The notes beneath the pieces are model-generated. The model made no database searches, was not told the origin of the DNA, and saw only the letters and a program-made list of their open reading frames with translations. Source: Rhynochetos jubatus (taxonomy: Eukaryota; Chordata; Aves; Eurypygiformes; Rhynochetidae). From it: DNA of 64,000 nt. This document shows positions 12,401 to 25,200 of the stretch, piece by piece. Made by a program: the position numbers and the translations under genes. Each line of letters starts with the position of its first letter. The first letter of the stretch is position 1. Location: assembly GCA_027574665.1 (NCBI GenBank), contig CM050656.1, positions 12,227,501 to 12,291,500 on the forward strand, read 5' to 3'.

Positions 12401-15027
12401 ACACGGGGCAGCATGAACTCCTTAAGCTAAGTGCCACGGAGAAAAGGGAACGCAGACACACAACCCGAGCTTGCGTGTTTGTTTTGACCTAATCTAGCAT
12501 TATACCACATCTACTTCAACCTGACAGCAGCAGCGTGCACATGTTCAGAGGCTGCCAGAGGTGAAGAAACGAGCAGTTGCCGTTGAAGTTTAAGTACAGG
12601 CTCCAGCTGGTTAATCGTGCCACGAATTTAAGAACCAGCAGTGAAGTTGCGTGTACACAGCTTCACCTGCTCACCTCTGGAATTACACTCCCGATCACTG
12701 TTCTCTACAGAAACAATGAATGCCAGGAATCTGTTGCAAGGAAATTAGTTATTGGACCACACTTTAAATGGAGCTTTGGTTACCACTGTTTCAGTACCAG
12801 AGGTTTGCAACACTGGTTATCAAATGCTGCCTCTTAATCCCACTTTCCTCCTTCAGACAAGGCAGGTGGAAGGGACTGAAGCAGTCAGGGTGTTGTGAAG
12901 GGCAATTCAATCACCTCAGTTATAAATAGCAGTAACGTTCCAGAGAACAATTCTAGTTTGAACATTAAAGCAAATATCTCCAAGCAGACTGTGTGTATGT
13001 TCACAAAAGCACAGCCAGCTGTGACAAGATATTTTGTGAGATAACATACTTTTCACCTTTAGGCAGAAATACTGGAGAGTTAAGTCTCCCAAATGAGCAC
13101 ATGGCAATAAAAACAAACATAGGTATTACGAAAGGAACATATAATAGGACCTGTTGTATACTCTGACCCAATTCTGTCACTCAAAACTGACATTAATACA
13201 TGTTTTTAAAAATCATCCTCTTCGTAAGTGCCTTCAAATTGTATATAGTACCCAACACACTAACCGCAGCGGTGAAAAAGGGGGAAATTCTTAACTGCAG
13301 AAGCAAACGATATAGGGGGGAAAAGGCACCAATTCCTAAAAATCACAAGAAAAGAAAAGGTAGAGCAGTGCAAAGCGCTCCCTTTGCTGGCAGTGACAGT
13401 GTGTCAAGCAGCTGAGAGCACGGGAAGATGTACACTGGAAACGCCAGGGAGCTCTGCGTGAGGAGGTGCTGCCCAGCCACCAGTGATCCGAGGAGCATTA
13501 CGGTGTGCATGCTTGGGCTTGCACAGTTGTTTAGCCTGGGTTTTACAAAACACAGAGTAAGGAGATGACAGGAGGCAAACGTGAGCAGCAGCACACTCGG
13601 ACTTCCCAGGCACATGGAACACCGTATGGCTCAGTAATCAGAAATAGTGACCTCTTAACTGACCGGAGCACGGTCCATTGCTCTTTCTCCCGTCCTTTGC
13701 CATCCTGCATGGCCTCATCTCCTTTAGCCGGAGTTAACCAAGGAACTGAGGGAAGCTAATGACTTCCCAGGAGAAAATACACCTGCATCAACTTGTCCCT
13801 GCCAATGCAAACCTCAGTAATGCGACCACAAATATTTCCTTAGTCTTTGCTGTGGGGACAGGCAGAATAACCAGGATACAGCACCTGAGGGGAGTCGTGA
13901 TAAAGACTCCAGCTCAGTGCTCCAGCACTCCCAAACTCCCTTTTGGACACTGGCACATACAAATTTCCTTACAGAGCTGTGATTACAGCAGTTACTGGGA
14001 CACCAAATGCAACTTTGAGCCGTGAAACAAATCTCTGCCATCATTATATGCTATTCCTGAACACACAAACACAGGAGACTTAAAGGAGGGACAAGGGTTT
14101 GGATACTTCTGTTCCCTGAATGGGAGTAATCTCATTTTGAAGGAAAGCAGAAAGTGTTTCTCACAGGAGCATCTGGGACACAGGGACCCTGACTTCTTTC
14201 CTCGGATGCAAGCTGCTGTGACAGTTCAAATTAACAAAATGAACCACTACAGACTGTTTCAAAATGAGATGTACATTATACATATAGTTAGAAGCCAAAA
14301 AAACCCTACTATCAATAATTAATTCAGCATATATATACAATTTATATATCTTCAAAAATTGAGATACTACCCATCGCACCTGAAGAGATGCAAAATATTC
14401 AGGAGACAGATTATGCAACAGTCAGGGAACAGTCTCAAATTCCCACAGCAAACCTCAGCGGCAAATTAATTATCCAGTGTATTTCTTCAGTGAGCTCTCA
14501 CGAACCACATGAAGCTGCCATCCCTTGGCTGCTTCTGCTCTCCTTAAATAGTCAGTCACAAAGGAAGCAGCCGTCACCTGCACTGACAGTCTCTAAGCAC
14601 CGAGCTCGGGTCCTGTCACTCCAGTACAAGCCCATGCTGGGTACAGCAGCAATTCATGAGGCACTGAGACAGCCAAACAAGAATAAAGTCTGTTCTAAGT
14701 GGAGGGTTAAAAATTCTCTTTATAAATCTCTTTTTTCCTGAATATCTTAGTAATAAAGCTGGAAAACGTGGAATGAAAAGATGCTCTTGTGTGTACATTG
14801 TAAGAGGCACAGCTTCCTAGGTGGTGATATGGAAAAAAATGGGCAAGCATTTGGAATGAGGGGACCACATTTTGAAATTATCCCAATGCCTATTAAATCT
14901 CTTGCTAAAGCTCCAGTTCCACCTGAAGCCCCCATCCCCTGTTTGCATGTAAGAACGCACAAAAGATTTTTGGTTTAGCACGCAAGAATGCTTTTTTTCT
15001 AAAGAATAAAAGCTGCATAAACTCTAC
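9485..15027. other. Non-coding stretch with one small tandem duplication
   Basis: No gene or known interspersed repeat recognised. There is a short imperfect direct repeat at 11321-11378. Several exon-like donor/acceptor pairs (for example around 12.35 kb) were examined and rejected for stop codons or missing acceptors. Confidence 0.5.
11321..11378. repeat. Imperfect tandem duplication, 26/25 bp units
   Basis: 'tcatgctcactgatattttt' + 'cattcg' (11321-11346) is followed after 7 bp by 'tcacgctcactgatgttttc' + 'attcg' (11354-11378). The units differ at three positions, one of them a single-base length change. A local slippage duplication is the simplest reading. Confidence 0.75.
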
Positions 15028-15141
15028 CTTCAAGACAGCAATGGCAAAGAAACTTTTGCTATGCTCTGGTATTGAGGAGACTAGAATCCACCTTGTACAC
15101 TCTAGAGAAAGGCCTTCTGGAGCTGGCCGAGCTATACACGA
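15028..15141 (-). CDS. Exon-like segment, frame ambiguous
   Basis: A strong acceptor ('catttttctgcttccctgggccag') and a good donor ('gtcttgaag|gtagag') bound 114 bp on the minus strand. The phase-0 frame is fully open (SCIARPAPEGLSLECTRWIL, then VSSIPEHSKSFFAIAVLK). A second frame (VYSSASSRRPFSRVYKVDSS) looks equally peptide-like but meets a stop before the donor. The candidate exon upstream at 15846-16021 would demand the second frame, so the phases conflict unless another exon lies between. Treat as unresolved. Confidence 0.15.
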
Positions 15142-15845
15142 CTGGCCCAGGGAAGCAGAAAAATGCACATGAGTCTATAGGTTACAGCATCAAGGGGGAA
15201 TTGAACATCAGAAAAACATAGAAGAATGATGTGAGAGAAAGTCACTAAAACTCCTATGTCTGGCATAACTCTGTGCCATGCATTCTTTGCTGATATGGAA
15301 GCTTAAAAATGTTGAACTTTACGTACAAAGAAACAATTCAGCATGAAAATATAAATGCAGGGGAGTTTACAGGAGAGCTGGTTTCCCTCAGAGTGGAGAG
15401 TGGGCTGCTACAGTGAAAAATCCAAACAAAAAAAAGGGGAGGAAAGTGAAAACTCTAATTGACAGAAGGTTGCACTAGAATAATTAACCAAAACAAACTG
15501 ATTCTGTTTCTGAACTGACCTAACAGAGAAGTTGGCGATTTATGTCTGTAAGACTATTACTTAGCACCAATTCACTAGAAAGAGTGCTTATGATCATATC
15601 CTCGGTTCTAAAAAAGTCTTATGTATAAGAATCACAAATGTTAAATTCACTATATTGATCAAAACACTACAGATTTGTTGCATATAGAGCTTCCCCTTAA
15701 TTCTGAAATCTTTTCTGCTACTCTTTATCTTTCTTTAAATACGCCTTTCCCATGTTCTCTTACCAGAGATTCACAAGTCTGCAGACTGCACACATTCCCT
15801 CTATTTACTGTCTCTTCTAATTTCTAGTCTTAGCTGCCAGCTTAC

Positions 15846-16021
15846 AAGAGCTTGTGGTTGGGAAATTGTCAGTAGCTGAACTGTCCCGGGCTGGCATGTC
15901 AGCCGCAAACCGTGGGCAGAGGTCTCCTTTCTCATTTGATAAAGAATAGAGCATAGAAAGAGCGCTGTACAGCATCGTTTCCACAGTAAGGGCAGACATG
16001 CAGGAGTCTGCAGCATTACCA
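15846..16021 (-). CDS. Candidate internal exon (176 bp), product unknown
   Basis: On the minus strand, acceptor 'cactaacttgtgtttgcag' opens a 176-bp segment closed by 'caagctctt|gtaagc'. One nucleotide completes a split codon. Then 58 codons follow, beginning GNAADSCMSALTVETMLYSA and continuing LSMLYSLSNEKGDLCPRFAA to ...FPTTSS, and the segment ends in phase 1. Position-1 G is about 31 percent against 17 to 19 percent at positions 2 and 3. The segment retains several CpG codons. The next candidate upstream (16196-16257) ends in phase 2, exactly as this start requires, giving Asn at the junction. No domain recognised. The other two frames are also partly open here, which lowers confidence. Confidence 0.35.
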
Positions 16022-16195
16022 CTGCAAACACAAGTTAGTGCCTTTTACAAAAAGGTCAAAGCATTAGCTCCAGACTTGTAGGTGACCTCAGACCTACTAA
16101 AAATAGTCTAATTCACTGAACAAAGACCTACTGATGCCATTTTACCAAAGACGTTTGTCATTTTCTTTGTATCATTCTGAAACAAGTAACCTTAC

Positions 16196-16257
16196 TTCAG
16201 GCCCTTTGAGTCATTATCTACTGTTGGGAGATTTCCAAGAGGTAGAACCATACTGTC
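16196..16257 (-). CDS. Candidate internal exon (62 bp), product unknown
   Basis: Acceptor 'caactgttttactttccag' and donor 'gggcctgaa|gtaagg' on the minus strand enclose 62 bp. Of the three frames, only phase 0 is open: DSMVLPLGNLPTVDNDSKGL plus two bases. G is at position 1 in 7 of 20 codons and at positions 2 and 3 in 3 each. It joins in phase to 15846-16021 across an intron of only about 170 bp, which is within the vertebrate range. It is short, so chance is a real alternative. Confidence 0.27.
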
Positions 16258-16457
16258 CTGGAAAGTAAAACAGTTGGTAACTCGCTCAGTGACCATGAGT
16301 GGCAGATGCAGCCCAGCTAGCCGGCTCCTACAGAGAGATGGAGTACGGAGATCATGCTCCCATTTCTCTTGGTGGGGAGCCACTGTCATGATCCAGATTG
16401 CAGAGTGATTTTCTGAAGATATACCAGTCTGTCTTTAAGAAATAATAATTAAATCCC

Positions 16458-17191
16458 AAGCACAAGGACAGGCTGGGTGGAGAATGGATGGAGAGCAGCC
16501 CTGAGGAGAAGGACTTGGGAGCACTGCGGGATGAAAAGCTGGACACAAGCCGGCCGTGTGCACTGGCAGCCCAGAAAGCCAACCGTATCCTGGGCTGTAT
16601 CCAGAGCAGCGTGGCCAGCAGGGTGAGGGAGGGGATTCTCCCCCTCTGCTCTGCCCTGGTGAGACCCCACCTGGAGTGCTGCATCCAGCTCTGGGGCCCC
16701 CAACATCAGAAGGATATCGACCAGTTGGAGTGAGTCCAGAGAGGCCACAAAGATGCTCCGAGGGCTGAAGCCCCTCTGCCATGGGGACAGGCTGGGAGAG
16801 TTGGGCTTGTTCAGCCTGGAGAAGAGAAGGCTCCGGGGAGACCTTACAGCACCTTCCAGTGCCTGGGGGGGCTACAAGGAAGCTGGGGGGGACTTTTTCT
16901 AAGGGCCTGTAGTGACAGGACAAGGGGTAACAGGTTTAAACTGGAAGCGGGGAGATTTAGATTGGATATCAGGAAGAAATTCTTCCTGGAGAGGGTGGTG
17001 AGGCACTGGGACAGGTTGCCCAGAGAAGCTGTGGGTGCCCTATCCCTGGAAGTGTTCAAGGCCAGGCTGGATGAGGCTTGGAGCAACCTGGTCTAGTGGA
17101 GGGTGTCCCTGTCCATGGCAGGGGGGTTGGAACTGGATGGTCTTTAAGGTCCCTTCCAGCCCAAACCATTCTGTGGGTCTCTAATTCTACC
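16458..17191 (+). mobile_element. CR1 LINE, 3' end with ORF2 C-terminus (longest copy)
   Basis: A forward-oriented, 5'-truncated CR1 of about 735 bp. Its frame 16488-16733 keeps the end of the ORF2 reverse transcriptase: [12 protein letters not shown], then [20 protein letters not shown] and [20 protein letters not shown] in 'gttggagtgag' breaks the frame. Later pieces of the same domain (RRRLRGDL-type, RLDIRKKFFL-type) continue in shifted frames, so ORF2 is dead. The 3' UTR follows ('gagggtgtccctgtccatggc', 'ggtctttaaggtcccttcc') and ends in a decayed version of the CR1 octamer terminus. The antisense 162-codon frame at 16435-16923 is a shadow of this element. Confidence 0.95.
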
Positions 17192-20100
17192 ATATTAGTT
17201 CAACCACCTTTACCACATGCTCATCCAGTCATTCCAACAGCATGAGCAGAATTACAGGGCAGGACTTCCCGCAGCAGAAGACAACTTGACTCCTCTCTAT
17301 CATCACCTTTATTCCTATGAACACACACTAATTCTATTCTTCTTTTACGGTTTCTACTGAGATGCCTGATACAGAAACCAGGCTCACTACTACATTCCAG
17401 TTTCCCAAACACTGCACAAGCCCCTCTTGAAAAGCCTGACACGTTTACTGCTATTCAGTCTTCCATTCTGAGGCCCATTTAAGCAATGATTATACACAAC
17501 CGTGTGTAACTCAGCGACTTCACCCCCCAGTTCTTCACAAAGCGAGGACTTGTCCCAGCCATTCATTGTGCCGATTTGCCCCAAAACATCAACCGCCTGC
17601 CAGTTTCCCCCCGCCTGTCCCCCAGAAAGGAAGGATCCACGTGGGAACTGTTCTGCAGTGAACAGCAATGCAAATAACTTCTCTGCCACAGCTTTACCTT
17701 CCCTTAGCTCACATGTAATATTATGATCATCTATCAGCCCATTGGGATTCTGGCAGGCTTTCTGCTTTTGACAGTTAAACAAAAAGCTTTATTTTATTTT
17801 TTTAATGCCTTTATAAAGTTGTTCCTCAACATTTTTCTGGCCTACCTTATTATGGTTTATATTTAACTTGCCAAGGTTAATGCTTTTTCCTATTCTCCTC
17901 ATTTGGATACAACTCCTGCTTCAGAAAGATGACTTATTTCTAGGAGCCTTGTTTACTTTACTGCTTAAGCCAGTCCGTTCATTTTTGTGGCTTTCCCTCA
18001 ATTTCGTATTTCCCCTCCCTCCTTGGACTTTCACCATCAAAACCAGACACGGTATTCTGCGAGACTTGGGTTGTGGAGCTTTTGGGGGGTTGGGGTTTTT
18101 AATTTTAAATCAGTGCTGCACACAAAATTTCTCACCTTATGTGTGTACTTATGAATGTGAAATAGGATTTCAGCTATGGTATTTTGTTGATACATGAAGC
18201 TTTCTCTGCGTCTGTTTCCAAAACAGAGTTTTTCTGTCTTTAAGATGTAATCTGCATTTGTTCCTCCCAGATGTCTTATTTCATACTGGATGTATTAACA
18301 TATATTTTGTTGGACTGAGGCCATTTAAATCAGGCAATCCAGATTGTTCTCTAAAATTAACCAAACCTTTATTTAGTACACTCCAATATGCATATATTCT
18401 GCACACTTAAGCTAGGAATTTTTCCAGCTAGGACTACTGATGACGACTTCAAGCATTGCTAGAATAAGGACTGACCAACTGAGGACCTCAAAAAAAAAAA
18501 TTTTTACTCTTGCTTTACCAGCAACCACACTTTGAGATTTCTCTTTAATCTGTCTAGTGCTTGCTTATGCTTGGTAAAGTCTGAACGCACACTTCTACCA
18601 TTAAAGAAGCACTTACCAAGAAGAGTTACGTCCTCTGAAAAATATTTATTCTATCTCAACTATTTCCATCATATTTTGCCTATTTACATTTAAAATTGCA
18701 CTAAAGTCACGAACCATTAGAATGGGAAAACATTTATTCATTTTATTCATGCTTGAAAACAGCCAAACCAACTTTATCCAAATAATAAAAAAACCTAACA
18801 AACCCACACATTTTATGGAAAAGACCAAGCCTGAAAAACGTCAGCTGCAGAGATGGTATTTTCCTAATGATACAAGCAACTGAAAACAAAAGGTGGAATA
18901 AAAGAAATCAGGTAGCTCAGGTTCTGAAATCAACAGGCAAGCTAATTTGGCTTTAAGAGTTCTAAATATATTGAATTATGATACCTGGCTTGGTAATACT
19001 AACTTTGCATAGTTCTTTGAGAAGTGTCAGAAGAGAATCTTAAGTGTAGCATGGAATTATTCACAGAACTACTTGTCAGCCATCCTTATACCAATCCTAG
19101 GTAAAATAATGAAATGTGATCCATGTTAGAGAAGCAACTGAACATAGGTACCCAGCGAGACACTGTTTTTAGAACCACCAGTATAATTTTTCACTGTTTG
19201 AACAAGACAACAACCACTAGTTAGACTGGAGACAGGTTACTACCTCTTCCCACGGTACTAGTTCAATGCAGTTAGCTACTAGGAGAAGGTAACTGGACAG
19301 GGAACAGTGAGTAGCTACTGAGGGAGACAATAAATAACACTTTGCATCTAGCAGGCAAAAAGACTCCTTTTTGAATCCAAAGTATTACCTAAATTTAAAT
19401 AAGATTAATATTTTTGCAATAATTAGTTTATCCATAGGAATAATGTAGCACATTATTATCAGATTCTCCATCAATTGAAATCTTTAAATCAACATAACTA
19501 GTCTGTGATCCATGCTTAATTTACTGGAAGATAACATGTCCTATGTCATGAAACAGGTCAGGACAAAAGACCATTAATGGTATTTTTCTGGCCTTAACAA
19601 CTATACTGAACAGTCTTCCTTCTTCAAAGTATATAATTTATCTCTGCAGAACCAATATGTAGCAACAGCCATGCCTTGGAAAGGGCAGTTAGGCTTCAGC
19701 TGCAGACACCTTACCACAGTTAAATTACCCTATATTCATTTTCAGTATAATTTATATTTAATATGTACACAAACACAGATTTAAAAGCTCTCAAGGTTCT
19801 TTTCAGAAAAGGATAATAAAGTATCTACCTTCGGCTCTAGTATTTATTCATGTTCTAACCAGTGTTCCAAAATTCACACAGAAGATAATACTGATAGAAT
19901 TGTTTGTTTTACACCGCTGATGGAGAACACAGTCTCAACACTGTGTGTTGTGTTTTTAAGGCCTGACTGTAGTATCTGCTGGTTACAAGGCCGTGTCAGA
20001 TTATTATTTTTAATTTTTAGAGTTTGCAGACACCACGTTTGCCAATAAAAACAAAGAAAGAAGATACCACCAGTTTCAGGATTGGCTTGAAGGCCATGGT

Positions 20101-21106
20101 CACCCAACCTGGCCTCTATATGTGCACATTAAGGAAATTCCCTCCTCAAAAGAAATAAAATTTATCTTTTAGACAAGTAGCAGTTGTGTTTAAAAGTCCA
20201 CAACTTCTTTTGCCAAGGAGATCATTGCACCAGAGCATCTTTTCCACATGCATTAGAAGCTTGCACAAAGGTCAGATAACCACTCGGTCAAATTTTCCAT
20301 TTGATGAACCAAACTGAGATCCTTTAGCCTTAAAATACAATTTTTGTGCCAATCTATCTTCTGAACTGTCTTCTAACAATTCTACAAAGTCCTCTAATGC
20401 AGTATTAGAGAAAGCCACACGTCAAAATTAAAGGTAATGGTTGGTCTGATGCGTACATTCCCCATTTCTGAGAGCTATCAAACGGTACCGTAACTTTCCA
20501 CCCTTTCAGAGGGAAACAAGTTCTGAAGAAACTAGTAACACTTCAGCTAACAATAACTTCTCAACACAGTAAGATGCACAACTTGTTTTCCAAAGAGTCG
20601 AAGACATGTTTTTATCACCACTGCAAAGCCTCCAGGCACCTGAGGGATGCTTTACCCTCTTCTCCCAAGCAAAACAAACAAACAAACAGAAAACCAACCA
20701 ACCAACCAAACACACACCAAAACAAACAAACCCCACAAAAACCAAAACCGACCACTCTTTACTACTCCAGATAACTTAATCTATCACTTTGTGACCTAAC
20801 CTGTGTAAGGAGTGCATAATCTGGTACCAGCAGCAAGCTTGACCACGTATCTGTACCACGCACTGACTGATTTATTATTCAACACACAGAACCCTACTCT
20901 ATGAGCAGGCTCCTAATCAGACTGAGATCATTTAAGCCACAGCCACTAACGGCTCAAATAGCCTAGAATTTCAACACCACTCTCCCCTTGAGCCAGCCAA
21001 GTGAGAGTAATGACAATTTTCAAGACAATCTCTGTAGATCCCCACCCCGAAGGATGAGAAGTCATCAGGGGAAAAGGGAAAAAAACCCCGTAAAGTAATT
21101 ACTTAC
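17192..21106. other. Non-coding stretch
   Basis: Unique-looking AT-rich DNA. A 130-codon antisense open frame (17390-17782) has no recognisable domain and no convincing splice sites. An (AAAC)n/(CCAA)n low-complexity patch lies at 20671-20750. Nothing else is supported. Confidence 0.5.
20671..20750. repeat. (AAAC)n / (CCAA)n simple repeat
   Basis: An interrupted run of AAAC units is followed by three CCAA units, CACACACC and further AAAC units. It has no G apart from two isolated positions. Low-complexity tract, likely length-variable. Confidence 0.85.
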
Positions 21107-21199
21107 TTTGGAAAGATGAGAGTCATGAGCGCTGATGCATAACCAGGCTTGCACGTTCCCTCAGAGAAATTTGCATACTTTGATGCCAATTCCGGAGGC
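21107..21199 (-). CDS. Candidate internal exon (93 bp), product unknown
   Basis: Acceptor 'ctgatttgttcacag' and donor 'tttccaaa|gtaagt' on the minus strand bound 93 bp. The only frame open throughout begins after one nucleotide and reads PPELASKYANFSEGTCKPGY then ASALMTLIFP, ending in phase 2. It retains three CpG-containing codons (CCG, ACG, GCG). A possible 22-bp microexon at 21416-21437 (acceptor 'gctttcccttcgtag', peptide core MKFFQQ) would link it in phase to 21589-21697, but that microexon was chosen partly because it fits. No family recognised with confidence. Confidence 0.3.
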
Positions 21200-21588
21200 C
21201 TGTGAACAAATCAGTAGAGAGTCAGGACTCTCCTGGCTATGAACTGACTTTTGCAATCATCCACGTTATGTTTTGACTTGTAGCTTTTCTCAATGACAGT
21301 TGTGAGAATTAATAGGAAACACAGATGGGTGTTTATTTATTGCAATATAGCATCACAGGAGAACAACAAACAAAGGACAGGGTTAAAGGTATCTGAAACA
21401 CCACTAAACCACTACATCTGCTGGAAGAATTTCATACCTACGAAGGGAAAGCTCACAGAAGAAAAATATCAAGATACCATTTTAGACTTCAACCTTTCAA
21501 AAGGAAGAAAACATAAACCCCACTTTGGCTATTTTTCTAAAATATGATCGAAGTTAAAAATGCAGAGAAGTAGTATAACTAATCTTAC

Positions 21589-21697
21589 TCAGAAGATCCC
21601 TTTTAAGCAATTGAAACAAACTGCCGAGCAGTCCTGACAGGCTATCATCAAGGGATGCAGGCTTTCGGCATTTCCAACAGTTGACACTGCTGCTGTT
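21589..21697 (-). CDS. Candidate internal exon (109 bp) with CxxC, product unknown
   Basis: A minus-strand segment open in phase 0, NSSSVNCWKCRKPASLDDSL then SGLLGSLFQLLKRDLL, ending in phase 1 at donor 'cttctga|gtaaga'. The acceptor ('agacatatctcaacag') is pyrimidine-poor. A CxxC pair (NCWKC) is visible but not enough for a zinc-finger call. Position-1 G is not enriched (7 of 36). A 37-bp candidate upstream (22171-22207, T-rich acceptor, peptide DVNKSYTVTDVK) ends in the matching phase 0. Confidence 0.22.
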
Positions 21698-21836
21698 CTG
21701 TTGAGATATGTCTTAATGCAGCTTGCCTAGTGATTCTGGGGCCAAATTCAGAATATTGGGGGCTTTTTCATTCAGTTTTGGTACAGAAACAAAGAGCTTT
21801 TCCTGGGTTGCTAATCTTAAATTTGCTAGTCCTACG

Positions 21837-22010
21837 CTGCCCAGAGAAGCTGTGGGTGCCCCATCCCTGGAAGTGTCCAAGGCCAGGCTGGATGAGGCTA
21901 GGAGCAACCTGGTCTAGTGGAGGGTGTCCCTGCCCATGGCAGGGGGGGTAGAACTGGATGGGCTTTAAGGTCCCTTCCAACCCAAACCATTCTCTGATTC
22001 TATGATTCTA
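21837..22010 (+). mobile_element. CR1 LINE, short 3' end
   Basis: About 174 bp of forward CR1, from 'tgcccagagaagctgtgggt' through 'aggctggatgaggct', 'tggagggtgtccctgcccat' and 'gggctttaaggtcccttcc' to the intact terminal octamer repeat 'tgattctatgattcta'. Severely 5'-truncated and non-coding. It lies between two exon-like segments (21589-21697 and 22171-22207) without touching either, as expected for an intronic insertion if those exons are real. Confidence 0.94.
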
Positions 22011-22207
22011 AGTCCAGTATTACTTTAACCATAGATCTACTAGGTAACTTGGAAAAAACATTTAATTTTATTTGTGTCTCTATTCACCACCTGTAACATT
22101 TTTACATTCATCCCTTTCCCGAAAACATTACAAGTTAATTCACTTGTGCTTTCAAAGTAACATTAGATACCTTAACGTCAGTCACAGTATAAGATTTATT
22201 AACATCC

Positions 22208-25200
22208 CTTAAAAAAAAGAAACCAAACCCCAAACGCATTTACAGTCACATGCCCAACATTCAGTGGAAGTTGCAAGTGTTAACTACCGCAAAGAGTCAA
22301 GTGATAATATTGTATTTCTACACCACTTTGTTAGTAGTAGGCAAGTAATGGAAGGGTTTTTCCTACAGGTCAACAGCAGGAGGCAAATGAAGACGACAGT
22401 ACAGACCCACAAACACCATTCTGAAGAGCCCATCATGATCACAACCACGCTTCGTTTTCCACCTATCACCAACGTGTCCATCACCACTCTCAGGTAACTA
22501 GCAAACGGCTGCTCAATGCAAAGAGCGTGGATTCAGCGAGTTTCAAGTGAGTGGACCCCTGAGCTCAAAACAGGGTCCTGGAGGGATCGTGAGCAGTGGT
22601 GCAAACAGAACCCCAGCTGGCAGAATTATGTATCTGGATGACAGTAACTCCATGTTGAACTGGTAGAAACTATCCTTCTTGTACTGGTCCTGGCATCACC
22701 TTCTGAGAAATCCCTAGCCATTCCAACAGGGCAATCAATAGATGGACAGTTAATTTTACACATAGCCACCCACAGTACAAACCCTTCTACATTTATAATT
22801 CTTAAAGAATTTAATCTATTTCCACTGAATAAAGATCTAAGCATTCAACAGCTGGAAAAGGAAATAAACTGGAGAAAATAAAAACTCACCTCAAGTATTT
22901 AATTTCTTAACATCTTTGCAGATGAAAAGCATCAGAAGAAGCTTAAGAACATGGACCTGATTCTAAGTCTGCCAGATTTACTGCACTGTTTTGGTCAAAA
23001 CATGTAATATTTTACTATCACAATTCCTATCTACAGGATGGCAGAACAATACATTTGACTATTGACACTGTCAGTTATTTACAGCAAAGTTCAGAGGTCT
23101 CTAAATATATGATACAGAGAGACAGATAGAGGTGTAACACTGTCTGGCACAACCCAAATGCACAAGTTTCGTTTCCATAGGTGATATTATAATACATGTC
23201 TCTAAATGAGAGAGATGAGAAAGCATCTAAGACATAGAATCATAGAATGGTTTAGGTTGGAAGGGACCTTAAAGGTCATCTGGTTCTAACCCCCCTGCCA
23301 TGGGCAGGGACACCCTCCACTAGACCAGGTTGCTCCAAGCCTTATCCATGACCATACCATCACCATCTAGAAGTTTAAATCCCAAAGATTCAAATCATTC
23401 ACTGAATGATTTGTGTTCTGACTCTAGTCAGGATCACTTTAGAAACAGGCACAGGGAGGAAAGGCCTGTTCCTGACAAAACACAAGGTTTTAATGAGGCT
23501 AAAATATATCCCCTTGTGGCACAGACAAAAGGGGACAGCAGGGTGTACAGATCAGAGCTCGTTGTAGCATTTCAGATAGGAAGAAGCGTGGGAAATCTTA
23601 ATCTTTATCAAGCAAACTGAAGTGTTGCTGGATTTTCACTGTTTAAGCAACACGCAGAAATCCCTAATACCAAAATCTTCAAAAACAAGTAGAAAGCAAC
23701 TGGAATTTATCTGCAGCCACCATGGCAGTGAGTCATTGCTGGCAAACTTGTATAACTATTTCAACAGCAGGCCTTTCTCAAATGACCTCCTGGTCACACA
23801 AAATATCTTGTGCCACAAACAGGCATTTTCTCTCCTCTGATTTAATGGCGCTTTCATTATCAAATTAAAATGTCACTCAGATGCCCATCATGGTGTTCCT
23901 GCAAAAGAATAGTAGGCTGAAATCCTGGTGCGTTTGAGTTGCACAGACCGCCAGCCCGAGCCGCATACTGATGGTGGAGCTGTCAATTACAAACCCCACA
24001 ATGACACTCAGAGCCACTGAGCCCCAGGGGCCGAGCTGTTAACATTTCTTGGATGTGATGAAGTTCCCGATGCAGAGTGCCAGCAGCAGAACAATTCTCT
24101 AGCCAATTGTAGCTGCTGTCTCGTATCATTCAACATTTGCTCATCTCTTTCCTTCTAGCCATGTACTGAGCCAGCAGGCTACAGAAAACTAGAAAGGGGC
24201 ACTCTACATTTCAAATCCAACCAGGGACTCGTTTTATTTGTTCAATTTATTCAGATTGCAAATTTCACTGTCATGGCCAGCGTGCTCATAACGATAAGCT
24301 TACATGAGGTGTAACTCAACGCAAGACATGGGTAAAGCCTTGCTGTCTACCACTCCGCTACCTCATGAAGCTATCCAAGCTAACATCATTTTAGATATAT
24401 AACTTCGCTTTCTGGTTGGTTTTTTTCCCCTGCTTTTTATAGATCTCACAGAGATTGCTTTTCCATCAATCAGACTGCAAAACATCCAGGAAGAAGCGTC
24501 CCAGAGAGAACTATATATTTTCCAACGAAATCCAGCTTTGTAAAAATCACACTGCTGTTCGTAGGTACAGTTCTGTAAAATGTACGCAGAATTGAAGCGT
24601 ATGTGCAAGCACCTCTTTCAGCCGTGATGACAATACACTGCTGCGTGTATTGCTACTTCTCTGACTACGTTTCTTACTTCCAACTGGAAGAAGCACTGTT
24701 ACTGGAAGCACATTCTGTAAAGGCTGCCTGACAAATCACCAAAACGTGGTGCACGGCATTACAAGAGCTTATGTTTGATTCTCGTTTTATTATCCTGAAT
24801 GCTGCTTGCAAGAGATGGGTCAAAAACTACGCACCAGACCAAACAACATTATTTTCTTAGTGCTTTACTAGTAAATAGCTTCATCTCACTCGCTGCATTC
24901 AGCCGTGCCGGGAATCCAAGGATATCCCAATCACCCCCACAGCTGTTGCGGTACGCCAGCCAGGGCTATCGTGACCAGGGCACGGAGGTGTAAAGCCCTT
25001 CTACATCTTCCAGGTCCATGCACATCGATTCCAGCTCCTGATTCTCACGCTCCCAGTTACAGTGAAAACATCAGTTGGGCTGAGGTAGTTAAAGAGCTGG
25101 TGGAGACAGCAGATAGGATATAATTAGATGACACTGAGGCGCCTTAAGTTTTGCTTAGATTTTGTGCAGGAAAAATCCAGTATGGTAATGAATTTATCCA

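Noticed and set aside
12340-12420. Strong donor (actgg|gtaagtaag, minus strand) suggesting an exon
   Set aside because: Frames close upstream and the only open one lacks a usable acceptor at the needed phase.
14560-14680. Strong minus-strand acceptor (attcttgtttggctgtctcag) near 14.66 kb
   Set aside because: The open frames end in stops before any reasonable donor.
16435-16923. 162-codon minus-strand open frame
   Set aside because: It lies wholly within the CR1 at 16458-17191 and is the antisense of the ORF2 C-terminus.
22891-22990. Minus-strand donor ttgag|gtgagt near 22.89 kb
   Set aside because: All three frames hit stops within 12 to 30 bases of the donor, so no coding exon can end here.
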